From assembly GCF_002101555.1 (NCBI RefSeq), contig NZ_LQOL01000052.1, positions 124,001-188,000 of the forward strand: DNA of 64,000 nucleotides, read 5' to 3'. The stretch's first letter is position 1. Every line of letters begins with the position of its first letter. The notes beneath the pieces are model-generated. The model had not been told where the DNA came from and did no database searches. It saw nothing but the letters and a program-made list of their open reading frames with translations. The position numbers and the translations under genes were made by a program. This document shows, in pieces, positions 9,005 through 18,274 of the stretch. The stretch is from Mycolicibacterium canariasense (GTDB lineage: Bacteria; Actinomycetota; Actinomycetes; Mycobacteriales; Mycobacteriaceae).

Positions 9005-9026
9005 CCAGTCTGGATACTGGATATCC
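9005..9026. promoter_or_regulatory. Overlapping palindromes before the monooxygenase
   Basis: CCAGT-N6-ACTGG (9005-9020) overlaps GGATATCC (9019-9026) in the 80-base gap between the TetR gene and the monooxygenase. This is a plausible TetR-family operator; only the symmetry is visible. Confidence 0.4.
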
Positions 9027-9058
9027 GGTACCGCCGTTCCCGGGAAAGGCCGTGAGCT

Positions 9059-10531
9059 ATGTCCGCCGTCGTCACCCGCGCGTTGATCATCGGATCCGGG
9101 TTCTCCGGACTCGGGATGGGCATCGCGCTGAAGAAGCAGGGCTTCACCGACCGGGATTTCCTCATCCTGGAGAAGGCCGACGAGATCGGCGGCACCTGGC
9201 GGGACAACACCTACCCGGGCTGCGCGTGCGACATCCCGTCGCACATGTACTCCTTCTCCTTCGAGCCGAAACCGGACTGGACCCACATGTGGTCGTTCCA
9301 GCCGGAGATCTTCGACTACCTCAAACACGTCACCGACAAGTACGGCCTGCGCCGCAACATCCGGTTCAACACCTTCGTCGACCGTGCGCACTGGGATGAG
9401 CAGGATTGCCGCTGGCATGTCTTCGACAAGTCCGGGCAGGAGTTCGTCGCGCAGTTCCTGATCTCCGGGGCCGGCGGCCTGCACATCCCGTCGATTCCCG
9501 ATATCGAGGGCGCCGACACGTTCGCCGGGGCGATGTTCCACTCGGCCCAGTGGGACCACGACGTGGACATCACCGGCAAGCGCGTGGCCGTGATCGGCAC
9601 CGGTGCCAGCGCCATCCAGATCGTCCCGGCGATCATCGACCAGGTGGCCGGGCTCGATCTGTATCAGCGCACCCCGGCCTGGGTGATGCCGCGGCCGAAC
9701 AATGCCTTCCCACAATGGATGCGGCGGGCGTTCACCTACGTTCCGGGCACCCGGGCGCTGATGCGTGCGGCCATCTACTGGATCCACGAGGGGGTCGGCT
9801 TCGCCATGACGCGGCAGCCGCGGCTGCTCAAGATCGGTGAACTGTTGGGCCGCTGGAACATCAACCGCAGCATCAAAGATCCCGAGTTGCGCCGCAAGCT
9901 CACCCCGAACTACACCGCCGGATGCAAGCGAATCCTGAACTCCGACACCTATTACCGCGCCATCGCGAACCCCAAGACGCACGTGATCACCGACGGGATC
10001 GCCAGGCTCACGCCGACCGGCGTCGTCACCGGTGACGGTGCCGAGCATCCGGTCGACGTCATCGTGTGGGCCACCGGCTTCCACGTCACCGACTCCTACA
10101 CCTACGTCGACATCAAGGGTGCCGGCGGTGAGGACCTGGTGGACCGCTGGACGCGGGAAGGCATCGCCGCGCACCGCGGTATCGCCGTGGCGGGGATGCC
10201 GAACCTGTTCTTCCTGCTCGGCCCGAACACCGCGCTGGGGCACAACTCGGTGGTCTTCATGATCGAGTCGCAGATCCGCTACGTCGCGCAGGCCATCGCC
10301 GCCGCCGACGCCGCGGGCGCGAAGGCGCTGGCCCCGACGCGGCGGGCCCAGGACGACTTCAACGCGCAGTTGCAGCACGATCTGGCGGGTACGGTGTTCA
10401 GCACCGGAGGTTGCCACAGCTGGTACATGGACGCCCACGGTGTCAACCGGACCCTGTGGAGCGGGATGACCTGGCAGTACTGGCTGTCCACCCGGCATTT
10501 CCAGCCGGCCGAGTACGAGTTCACGGCCTGA
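9059..10531 (+). CDS. Class B flavin monooxygenase (Baeyer-Villiger type, Rv3049c-like)
   Basis: 490 residues. An FAD Rossmann motif GSGFSG (12-17), the Baeyer-Villiger fingerprint FAGAMFHSAQW (155-165), and an NADPH Rossmann motif GTGASA (180-185) appear in the expected order, with ATGFH near residue 340. Such enzymes use NADPH and O2 to insert oxygen into ketones or oxidise heteroatoms. Start ATG 9059 gives the dinucleotide motif 11 residues in, as is usual. The natural substrate is unknown. The preceding TetR gene is its likely regulator, and nrdF2 follows after 103 bases with its own promoter signals. Confidence 0.92.
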   Translation: MSAVVTRALIIGSGFSGLGMGIALKKQGFTDRDFLILEKADEIGGTWRDNTYPGCACDIPSHMYSFSFEPKPDWTHMWSFQPEIFDYLKHVTDKYGLRRNIRFNTFVDRAHWDEQDCRWHVFDKSGQEFVAQFLISGAGGLHIPSIPDIEGADTFAGAMFHSAQWDHDVDITGKRVAVIGTGASAIQIVPAIIDQVAGLDLYQRTPAWVMPRPNNAFPQWMRRAFTYVPGTRALMRAAIYWIHEGVGFAMTRQPRLLKIGELLGRWNINRSIKDPELRRKLTPNYTAGCKRILNSDTYYRAIANPKTHVITDGIARLTPTGVVTGDGAEHPVDVIVWATGFHVTDSYTYVDIKGAGGEDLVDRWTREGIAAHRGIAVAGMPNLFFLLGPNTALGHNSVVFMIESQIRYVAQAIAAADAAGAKALAPTRRAQDDFNAQLQHDLAGTVFSTGGCHSWYMDAHGVNRTLWSGMTWQYWLSTRHFQPAEYEFTA

Positions 10532-10547
10532 CCGACGCGACACGAAA

Positions 10548-11609
<1,062 letters not shown>

Positions 11610-11610
11610 C

Positions 11611-11625
11611 GCCGGGATGCCCGGC
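11611..11625. terminator. Short hairpin between nrdF2 and a convergent gene
   Basis: GCCGGG-ATG-CCCGGC sits directly after the nrdF2 stop and ends at the stop of the opposite gene. It is GC-rich, has a tight loop and no U-tract; a possible bidirectional terminator. Confidence 0.4.
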
Positions 11626-11930
11626 TAGATGCACCACTGTCCCAGGCAGACGGCGCCCGGGGGCTGCCAGCCGCCGTTCCAGCCGGCCGGTCCCCACGGG
11701 CCTTCGTTCGGGTTCCAACCGCGCGGCGGCCCCCAGCCGTCGCCGGGCCGGCCCCAGCCGTGGTCGTGGCCTCCCCAGCCGGGTCCGGGTGGGGGCGGAG
11801 GGCCCCAGGCCGGGACCGGACCGGTTGTCGGGGCAGGTGCGGCCGCGGCCGTCCCCGCTCCGATGCCGACTGCTGCTGCTGTCAATCCACCGGCGATCGC
11901 CATGCCGGCAATCAGTTTGTGTGCGTTCAT
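11625..11930 (-). CDS. Small secreted Gly/Pro/Trp-rich protein
   Basis: 101 residues. The N-terminus has a classic signal peptide (MNAHKLIAGMAIAGGLTAAAVGIGAG, then an Ala-rich AAAAPA cleavage region). The mature part of about 65 residues is dominated by Gly, Pro and Trp, with repeated WG and PPPPPG segments and a final CLGQWC with two cysteines that could form a disulfide. No enzymatic domain. Similar small Pro/Gly-rich exported proteins are common in mycobacteria and their role is unknown. An AT-rich promoter-like stretch precedes it. Confidence 0.8.
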   Translation of the reverse strand: MNAHKLIAGMAIAGGLTAAAVGIGAGTAAAAPAPTTGPVPAWGPPPPPGPGWGGHDHGWGRPGDGWGPPRGWNPNEGPWGPAGWNGGWQPPGAVCLGQWCI

Positions 11931-11950
11931 GTCTGCAAGGTTAGTTAGCG

Positions 11951-11956
11951 AATATA
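11951..11956 (-). promoter_or_regulatory. Possible -10 element for the small secreted protein gene
   Basis: Read on the minus strand, the sequence contains TATATT about 20 bases before the start codon, inside an unusually AT-rich island (11948-11965) for this genome. No firm -35 was found. Confidence 0.35.
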
Positions 11957-11998
11957 ATTATCAGCTATGTGTCGGCTCTGAATCGGCACAGTCGCGCG

Positions 11999-12631
11999 TC
12001 ACTCGACGGGGATGGCGACCTCGTTGCGGCGGCGGAACGGCAGCGTCCACGGCGGGTCGAAGAACCACGCCGTGGGTTCACCGGCGGCCTCGAACCCATT
12101 CTCCCGCAGGACATCCCGCAACCTGGCCGTTTGCTCGGCGACCCGCCGGGCGTGACGGCCGCCGCTGAACCGCAACACGGCGTACTTCTGCGGTGGGACC
12201 GTCACCAGTTCGACGCGCGGGTCATCGGGTGTGGGCAGCGTGTCCATGGTCCACTGCGCGGGCATGAAGAAGCGGATGACCCACGCGTCGGTATCGCGCT
12301 GCTGGGCGACCGGCGCGGTCATGGCGATCTTGGCGCCGCGGGACCGATCGGTCTGCACCGCCACGGGAGCCGTCATCGCGATGCTCCGGCCACCGTCGTT
12401 GCCGCCGAAGATGTACGCGGCGAGGCGCCGAAATCCCGTGGATCGGGCCTGTTCCTCCGATTGCCCCCGGACCCGCGTCTGGGCCGCGATCCGCTCCCGG
12501 TAGTGGCGCACCTGCACCCCGCGAGCCAGCTCCACCGCGTTGAACGTCGGCTCCTCCAGCCCGATCCTGATCCCGGCCACGGATCCCACCGTCTGCACCA
12601 CCTGCTTGGCGATGGTCTGCACACCCGGCAT
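11999..12631 (-). CDS. SOUL family heme-binding protein
   Basis: 210 residues. Family features are the opening EEPTFNAVELARGVQVRHY, the repeated core phrase IAMTAPVA (seen twice, about residues 85 and 103) and the later VRFFMPAQWTMDTLPTPDD. SOUL proteins bind heme or tetrapyrroles; the bacterial role is unclear. The start at 12631 matches the family N-terminus; longer in-frame readings run into the topoisomerase gene. No signal peptide. It is co-oriented with topoisomerase IB, 92 bases downstream of it. Confidence 0.87.
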   Translation of the reverse strand: MPGVQTIAKQVVQTVGSVAGIRIGLEEPTFNAVELARGVQVRHYRERIAAQTRVRGQSEEQARSTGFRRLAAYIFGGNDGGRSIAMTAPVAVQTDRSRGAKIAMTAPVAQQRDTDAWVIRFFMPAQWTMDTLPTPDDPRVELVTVPPQKYAVLRFSGGRHARRVAEQTARLRDVLRENGFEAAGEPTAWFFDPPWTLPFRRRNEVAIPVE

Positions 12632-12723
12632 GCCTTGTCCTCTCCCTCTTGCGTCCCTCCTCGCGCGGGTCGTCGCCGGCGTCGTAAGGCATTCGGAGTG
12701 CACTGCGCGGCGGATGGCGACGC

Positions 12724-13788
12724 TCACGCCGCCGTCGGCATCGGCGCACCCGTGGGCCGTCGGGACGCGGCAGTGCCCTTGTCGACCTTCAGGATCAGGT
12801 TGCGGGTGGCTTTCTCCAGAGCCGCTTGTGCAGCAACGGAATCGTCGATCCTCGCCGCGCGGCGAACCCCGGTGGCGATGGTCAGACCCTGCTCGTAGCC
12901 GGCGACCACCCGGGGATCGACATAGGAACTGCGGGCGACGGCGGGCGTGTTGCCCAACGACTCGGCGACCTCTTTCATCACGGCCGCCTCGACGCGTTTG
13001 ACCACGCGCTTGGAGACCGGGGGATCGGCGTCGGCGAACGCGGCCGCGGCCAGCACCGTTCCGTGCCATGTCCGCAGGTCCTTGACGCTGAACTCGGCGC
13101 CCACCAGCTCCTTGAACCGCGCGTTGAGATCCTCGGAGCGAATGTCGGCCCAGCCGGAAGCGGCCCGGCACACCAGCAGCCGTTCGCTCCCGTCCCCGCG
13201 GCGCAACAAGGCCTTGACGGCGCGCGCCACCTCGGGATCCGCCAACTCCAGGCGCCGCTGCACGCCGCTCTTGGCCGGGTAGTCGAAGGACACCGCGTCA
13301 CCTCGGACACTGACGTGTTCGCACAACAACGTTGCCAGGCCGTACGATTCGTTCTCCTCGGCGTACTGTTCGCCGCCAGCGCGAAAGTACCCCTGGTCCA
13401 GCAGATGCAGCGCCAGCGCCAGCACGCGGTCCCGGCCCAGGCCCTTGCCGCCGAGATCCGCGGCGACCTTGGCACGCCAGTCCGGCAGCTGGGTGGACAT
13501 CTCCAGGACCCGGTCGAACTTCTCCTCGGCCCGTTCCTGCTGCCATTGCGGGTGATAGAGGTACTGGCGCCGGCCCGCCGCGTCGGTGCCCACGGCCTGG
13601 ATGTGTCCGTTCGGGAACGGGCAGATCCATACCTTCTTCCAGGCCGGGGGAATCACCAGCGCCTTGATCCGGGTGATCGTCGGTTCGTCATTCAGCAACG
13701 AACCGTCCGGACCGTAGTAGGCGAACCCCTTCCCGCGCCGCTTCCGGCTGATCCCGGGAGCCGAGAGTGCACTCCGCCGTAGTCGCAT
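12724..13788 (-). CDS. DNA topoisomerase IB (poxvirus/bacterial type)
   Basis: 354 residues, the usual size of bacterial type IB enzymes, which relax supercoils by a 3'-phosphotyrosyl intermediate. The catalytic tyrosine is probably Tyr289 in ARSSYVDPRV; other active-site residues include Arg136 (YFRAGGEQY) and Arg239/His242 (KDLRTWHGT). The N-terminus (RRGKGFAYYGPDG) has the family fold-opening segment and the tail past residue 310 is variable. It is typical of environmental mycobacteria and is not part of the tubercle-bacillus backbone here. Its promoter region is shared with two small divergent genes. Confidence 0.93.
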   Translation of the reverse strand: MRLRRSALSAPGISRKRRGKGFAYYGPDGSLLNDEPTITRIKALVIPPAWKKVWICPFPNGHIQAVGTDAAGRRQYLYHPQWQQERAEEKFDRVLEMSTQLPDWRAKVAADLGGKGLGRDRVLALALHLLDQGYFRAGGEQYAEENESYGLATLLCEHVSVRGDAVSFDYPAKSGVQRRLELADPEVARAVKALLRRGDGSERLLVCRAASGWADIRSEDLNARFKELVGAEFSVKDLRTWHGTVLAAAAFADADPPVSKRVVKRVEAAVMKEVAESLGNTPAVARSSYVDPRVVAGYEQGLTIATGVRRAARIDDSVAAQAALEKATRNLILKVDKGTAASRRPTGAPMPTAA

Positions 13789-13865
13789 GCCGCCTTCCTC
13801 AGCCGGTGTTTTCGTGTTGCCGGGATTACCCCGGTGGAGCCCGCTCTACACCTGGCGGACGAGCG

Positions 13866-13891
13866 GTTTGCCCACCCCCCGAACGGGGCAT
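13866..13891 (+). promoter_or_regulatory. SigF-like promoter candidate for the first small Arg-rich gene
   Basis: GTTT followed after 15 bases by GGGGCAT resembles the mycobacterial SigF pattern (GTTT-N15-17-GGGTAT) with mismatches in the second half. It ends 32 bases before the start codon at 13924. Weak evidence only. Confidence 0.25.
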
Positions 13892-13923
13892 TCTCACGCA
13901 GGTCAGGGCGAGGAGGGACGATC

Positions 13924-14130
13924 ATGACAGCACGGGTATTGGCAGGTGTCACAGCGAGCAATGTCGTCGACCTCGCGTCCCGACGGGCCCGGCACGATCT
14001 GCGCCGGACACCGGCGGCCACACGCCGGCGGGTGGCGTCGGCCGATGCCGTGGGCGCGCAGGTGTCATGCCGGGTGCTGCCGTTCCGGCGCCGACCCACG
14101 CTTTCTCAGCAACTTCACGGCTTTCGTTGA
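13924..14130 (+). CDS. Small Arg-rich protein of unknown function, tandem copy 1 (68 aa)
   Basis: Starts at ATG 13924 after a strong ribosome-binding site (GAGGAGGGACGATC). The product is basic, with NVVDLASRRARHDLR in the N-terminal half, a variable Arg/Ala linker, then CRVLPFRRR near the end. Both blocks recur in the gene 68 bases downstream in the same order, so these are tandem paralogues. There is no signal peptide or membrane segment. Not recognised as any known family; a nucleic-acid-binding role is possible from the charge alone. Divergent from topoisomerase IB. Confidence 0.7.
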   Translation: MTARVLAGVTASNVVDLASRRARHDLRRTPAATRRRVASADAVGAQVSCRVLPFRRRPTLSQQLHGFR

Positions 14131-14198
14131 AGGTCTTCCTCCATTGGGCGAGCAACCTCAAAGGTGACGGATGCACGACCCGTACAGGAGGGGACATC

Positions 14199-14378
14199 AT
14201 GGCAGCGACCGCGATTGCCGAGACCAACGTCGTCGAGCTCGCGCCGCGACGCGCCCGGCAGAACATGCGCGCGCTCGTCGAGGCCAAGCGCAGGCACCCG
14301 TCCTACGTCGGCCCCGCGCCGGCGCGGCGACCTCAGGAAGTGTGTCGCGTGCTGCCGTTCAGGCGTTCAGCGGGATAG
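14199..14378 (+). CDS. Small Arg-rich protein of unknown function, tandem copy 2 (59 aa)
   Basis: Starts at ATG 14199 after AGGAGGGGACATC, nearly the same ribosome-binding region as copy 1. The product contains NVVELAPRRARQNMR and ends with CRVLPFRRSAG, aligning with copy 1 at both ends; the middle differs. The 3' end overlaps the convergent histidine kinase gene by 20 bases. The paralogy, codon pattern and good initiation sites argue for real genes despite the short length. Confidence 0.7.
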   Translation: MAATAIAETNVVELAPRRARQNMRALVEAKRRHPSYVGPAPARRPQEVCRVLPFRRSAG

Positions 14379-15849
14379 CCGCGGTGATGGTGGTCCCGGC
14401 CCCCGCGGCGCTGGACACCCCGAACTCGCCGGACAGCGCCTGCACCCGGTCGCGCAGACCGACCAGACCCGACCCCCCGCCCGCCACCGCGCCACCGACA
14501 CCGTCGTCGGTCACCGTCAGCCGCAGCCCGGCCTGATCGGCGACCGCCGTGACGGTGATCACCTCCGCCTTGGCGTATTTGGCTGCGTTGGTGAGGGATT
14601 CGGCCACCACGTAGTAGGCGGCCACCTCGACGGACTCCGGTAACCGCGCGTCGACGTGCAGGTCGAGTTCGACCGGCACCGGCGACCGGCGGGCCAGCGT
14701 CCGGATCGCGGGTGCCAGCCCGCCCTTCGACAGGATCGCCGGGTGCAGGCCGCGGGACAATTCCTGCAGGTCGGCATACAGCCCGGCCAGACCCTCGACG
14801 ATGCCGGACAACTGGGTGCGCACGTTGCCCTCGGCGGCCGCCTCGGCCGCGCGCAACTGCAGGCTGAGCGCGACGATGCGCTGCTGAGCGCCGTCGTGCA
14901 GATCGCGTTCGAAGCCGCGCCGGGCCTGGTCGGCGGCGGCGACGATGCGGGCCCGCGACGCGGTCAGTTCGGCGCGGGTCTCGGCATTGGCGATCGAGGT
15001 GGACACCAGATCGGCGAAATCACAGATATGCGCCTCGGCGTGCTCGGCGGCGCCGTACGGCTTCGGCCAGGCCACCACGAGCGCACCGCGCGGCTGACCG
15101 TCCACGATCACCGGCGCGCCGGCACCCGAGCGCATGCCCAACCCGGTGAGCATCGTGGCGACCTCGCCGGTGGCCGCGCCGTAATCGTCGATGCGGGCCG
15201 GGGCGGCGGTGGCGCGGACCCGGGTGCCGACATTGTCGCCCGCCAGCGAAAACCGTTGGCCGGCAGCGAAAGCCCGGGGATCGTTGGTCGCCAGCACCAC
15301 AGCGTGCTCGTCGGATTCGTAACGCAGCAGCGTGACATGCTGTGCTCCGAGGCTGTGTGCCAACTCCGAGACCGCGACGTCGTACACCTCGGAGGTGGGC
15401 GCCCCGCGGGCCACCAGGGTGGCCACCCGCCGCAGCGCGGCCTGCTGATCGGCCAGCCCGGTCGCTTCGCGGCGGCGCTGTTCGGCTTCGGCGGTGCGCA
15501 GCCGGGCCTGTCCGACCAGCACATTGGTGACCAGCGCCAGGGTGAGGAATACTCCGACCGCCGGTGCCAGGCTGTCCCGGCCCTCCAGGTGGAAGTACGT
15601 GTAGACCAGCGCGCTGGCCACCGACGTCGCCACCGAGAGCCCGAACCCCCAACCGGCCGAGACCACCAGCACCCCGAGCAGGAACACCGCCCCGAACGCG
15701 TCATCGGGGGACACCCGCTTGAGCGCCAGCACCACCAGCGTCTCGGCGGCGATGAAGCCGGCGGCCACCACCACACCCCACCCCAGGGGCCGGGCAGTGG
15801 GCCGCACGACGAGGGCCAGAGCACGACCGGACCACGAATGCCAGTTCAC
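14359..15849 (-). CDS. Membrane-anchored GAF-domain sensor histidine kinase (HisKA_3 type)
   Basis: 496 residues. About four hydrophobic segments occupy residues 20-115 (DUF4118-like), followed by a coiled linker, a GAF domain (about 145-290), a HisKA_3 dimerisation domain with the phospho-acceptor His in DLHDGAQQR (about 315-320) and a C-terminal ATPase with the N-box SLTNAAKY, DDGVGG and GSGLVGLRDRV. This is the NarL-partner type of kinase. It is divergent from a receiver-only protein and close to a LuxR-type regulator, so all three probably form one signalling system. The GAF ligand is unknown. Confidence 0.92.
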   Translation of the reverse strand: MNWHSWSGRALALVVRPTARPLGWGVVVAAGFIAAETLVVLALKRVSPDDAFGAVFLLGVLVVSAGWGFGLSVATSVASALVYTYFHLEGRDSLAPAVGVFLTLALVTNVLVGQARLRTAEAEQRRREATGLADQQAALRRVATLVARGAPTSEVYDVAVSELAHSLGAQHVTLLRYESDEHAVVLATNDPRAFAAGQRFSLAGDNVGTRVRATAAPARIDDYGAATGEVATMLTGLGMRSGAGAPVIVDGQPRGALVVAWPKPYGAAEHAEAHICDFADLVSTSIANAETRAELTASRARIVAAADQARRGFERDLHDGAQQRIVALSLQLRAAEAAAEGNVRTQLSGIVEGLAGLYADLQELSRGLHPAILSKGGLAPAIRTLARRSPVPVELDLHVDARLPESVEVAAYYVVAESLTNAAKYAKAEVITVTAVADQAGLRLTVTDDGVGGAVAGGGSGLVGLRDRVQALSGEFGVSSAAGAGTTITAAIPLNA

Positions 15850-15934
15850 CCCGCAGATGTTATTGCCGAAGTTGACAGCGAACTTTCCGGCTAGCGGTAA
15901 TGCCTCGGCCGCGTGGTGCTGTCAAGCTCGGAGT

Positions 15935-16291
15935 ATGTCTGGTTCACCGGTTGTGCGGGCGCTGATCGTCGACGACAGCGCCGCCTTTCGGGATGCCGCA
16001 GCGACGATGCTGGCGCACGGCGGGATCACCGTCGTCGGCACGGCCACCGACGGCGCCGGCGCGGTGGACGCCAGCAGGGCGCTGCGACCCGACGTCGCGC
16101 TGGTGGACGTCGACCTCGGCGCCGACAACGGTTTCGACGTGGCCGAGCAGCTCACCGATGTGCCGGTGATCCTCATCTCCACCCACGACGAACAGGACTT
16201 CGCCGACCTGATCGCCGACAGCCCGGCCCGCGGTTTCCTGCCCAAGTTCGCGTTGTCGCCCGAGGCGATCCGCGGCCTGTTGCACGGCTGA
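15935..16291 (+). CDS. Single-domain response regulator (receiver only)
   Basis: 118 residues, just one CheY-like receiver. The acidic pocket is Asp13/Asp14 (LIVDDS), the phospho-acceptor Asp is in ALVDVDLG, and the conserved Lys is in FLPKFAL. There is no output domain. Such stand-alone receivers act as phosphate sinks or relay proteins. It is divergent from the histidine kinase (85-base gap) and convergent, two bases apart, with the LuxR-type regulator; the GAF kinase is its most likely partner. Confidence 0.88.
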   Translation: MSGSPVVRALIVDDSAAFRDAAATMLAHGGITVVGTATDGAGAVDASRALRPDVALVDVDLGADNGFDVAEQLTDVPVILISTHDEQDFADLIADSPARGFLPKFALSPEAIRGLLHG

Positions 16292-16293
16292 GG

Positions 16294-16944
16294 TCAGCGC
16301 GCGTCCAGGAACAGGATCACCGCGCGCACCCGCCGGTGATCGTCGCCGGTTTCCGGCAGGTCCAGCTTGGTCAGGATGCTGCGCACGTGTTTTTCCACCG
16401 TGCCCTCGGTAACCCAGAGTCGCCTGCCGATGCCCGCGTTGGACAGCCCCTCGGCCATCAGGGCCAGCACCTCGCGTTCGCGTGAGCTCAGCGCGGACAG
16501 CGGATCGTTGCGCCGCCGTGCCGACACCAGCTCGGTGACCAGCGCCGGATCGATGACCGAGGCGCCGGCGGCCACCCGGTTGAGGGTGTCGACGAAATCC
16601 TCCACATCGGTGACGCGAGTCTTGAGCAGGTACCCGATCGCATGCCCGCCGGCGAGCAGCTCGGTGGCGTGTTCGACGTCGATATGCGCCGAGAGCACCA
16701 CGATGCCGGTGTCCGGGTGCTCGGCGCGGATGGTGCGGGCGGCGTCCAGCCCCTCGGTGCTGTGGCCGGGTGGCATGCGGATATCGGTGAGCACCAGCTC
16801 GGGGCGTTGCGCCCGCACCACCTCGAGCAGCGTCGGTGCGTCACCGGCCTGCCCGACGACGTCGAATCCCGACCGCTGCAGCAGACTTGCCACGCCCTCC
16901 CGCAACAACACGTCGTCCTCGGCGATGACAACTCGTATAGCCAC
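16294..16944 (-). CDS. NarL/LuxR-family response regulator
   Basis: 216 residues. N-terminal receiver with the acidic pair in VIAEDD, the phospho-acceptor Asp in LVLTDIRMPP and Lys in GYLLKTRV; C-terminal LuxR helix-turn-helix (LSSREREVLALMAEGLSNAGIG, then TVEKHVRSIL). The GTG at 16944 (VAIRVVIAEDD) is chosen because the receiver starts there; an ATG 19 codons upstream adds an unconserved leader. Likely output regulator of the GAF kinase. Direct targets may include the divergent bicupin/molybdenum-enzyme genes, 218 bases away, but this is inference from position. Confidence 0.9.
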   Translation of the reverse strand: MAIRVVIAEDDVLLREGVASLLQRSGFDVVGQAGDAPTLLEVVRAQRPELVLTDIRMPPGHSTEGLDAARTIRAEHPDTGIVVLSAHIDVEHATELLAGGHAIGYLLKTRVTDVEDFVDTLNRVAAGASVIDPALVTELVSARRRNDPLSALSSREREVLALMAEGLSNAGIGRRLWVTEGTVEKHVRSILTKLDLPETGDDHRRVRAVILFLDAR

Positions 16945-17162
16945 CCGTATGCCCTTTCCGCCCAGCCGCCAGCCGCCCGTGCAGCCGCGACATTCTCGCA
17001 TTTCGTCGTCGCGGCGGCGCGGTATCGGGTCGATATGGGGGCTAGCGCTACCCGGCCGGTACCGGCAGCGTTCCCCGGGGATTGGCAGCCAGCATTGCAG
17101 ACATCGCCCCCGCAGTGGAGCAAGGTGAACACGTCGAACCAGTCCAGCCAGAGGAGATCGAA

Positions 17163-18230
17163 ATGACTGCAGCAGTCACCCGTGGCACGCACACGCTGTC
17201 CCTGCTCGACGGCGAGATCGTCGAGGAGAACGACTTCGGCTCGATGCGCCGCGTCACCGCCGACAACCTGCCCATCCTGAACCGACTGTCCATCAAGCGT
17301 GTGCTGCTCAACCCCGGCGCGATGCGCACCCCGCACTGGCACGCCAACGCCAACGAGCTGACCTACTGCGTGTCCGGCACCGCGCTGGTCTCGGTACTGG
17401 ACAACCACAGCAAGTTCGCCAACTTCATCGTCACGGCCGGCCAGATGTTCCACATCGACTCCGGGGCGCTGCATCACATCGAGAACATCGGCACCGACGT
17501 GGCCGAGTTCATCATCGCCTTCCGCAACGAGCGTCCCGAGGACTTCGGGTTCGGCGCGACGTTCGGTGCCTTCACCGATGCGGTGCTGGGCAACACCTAT
17601 GACCTGCCGGCCTCGGACCTGGCCAAGATCCGGCGCGACACCGCGACTTTCCCGCCCCATCCACTCACCGACCACAAGCTGGCCGCCCGCGTCGGTGACC
17701 CCGAGATCCCCGCGTCGGCGTACTTCGAGGATCCGCACAAGTTCGACATCGAAGCCCAGGCACCGGGATTGAACTACGCCAGCGGCAACGCCAGGTTCGC
17801 CAGGGACCAGTTCTGGCCGGCGCTGAAGGACATCTCGATGTACTCGCTGCGGGTCGCCGAGGACGGTATGCGTGAGCCGCACTGGCATCCGGTCACCGCC
17901 GAGATGGGTTACGTCCAGCACGGTGACGCCCGGATGACTATTATGAATCCCGATGGCTCCCTTGATACCTGGACCATGACCACGGGTGACATGTACTTCA
18001 TCCCGCGTGCCTACCCACATCACATCGAGAACATCGGCACCGACGACTGGCACTTCCTGATCTTCTTCGACCAGCCGTTCCCCGCCGATATCGGCTATCG
18101 TGCCTCGGCGAGCGCCTACTCGCGCGAGGTGCTGGCCGCGGCCTTCAACACCCACATCGACGATCTGCCGAACTTCCCGTTCACCCCCGCCGATCCGCTG
18201 ATCGTCGACCGGCGCAATCCGCTCGACTGA
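17163..18230 (+). CDS. Bicupin, oxalate decarboxylase-like
   Basis: 355 residues with two germin-type cupins, each keeping a full metal site: His58, His60, Glu65, His104/105 in the first and His240, His242, Glu247, His286/287 in the second, each followed by HHIENIGTD. Two intact metal sites are typical of Mn-dependent oxalate decarboxylase (oxalate to formate and CO2). The active-site lid of the Bacillus enzyme (SENST) is not conserved; the corresponding stretch reads GFGATFGAF, so another activity is possible. The molybdenum-enzyme operon begins 45 bases downstream in the same direction and is probably cotranscribed. Confidence 0.8.
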   Translation: MTAAVTRGTHTLSLLDGEIVEENDFGSMRRVTADNLPILNRLSIKRVLLNPGAMRTPHWHANANELTYCVSGTALVSVLDNHSKFANFIVTAGQMFHIDSGALHHIENIGTDVAEFIIAFRNERPEDFGFGATFGAFTDAVLGNTYDLPASDLAKIRRDTATFPPHPLTDHKLAARVGDPEIPASAYFEDPHKFDIEAQAPGLNYASGNARFARDQFWPALKDISMYSLRVAEDGMREPHWHPVTAEMGYVQHGDARMTIMNPDGSLDTWTMTTGDMYFIPRAYPHHIENIGTDDWHFLIFFDQPFPADIGYRASASAYSREVLAAAFNTHIDDLPNFPFTPADPLIVDRRNPLD

Positions 18231-18274
18231 AACCGATTCACCCGCAAGATAGTTGACCAGAAGGGACCAGGACC

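Noticed and set aside
11941..11965. Iron-box-like GGTTAGTTAGC near the small secreted gene
   Set aside because: Only half of the consensus matches and symmetry is missing; better explained as an AT-rich promoter.
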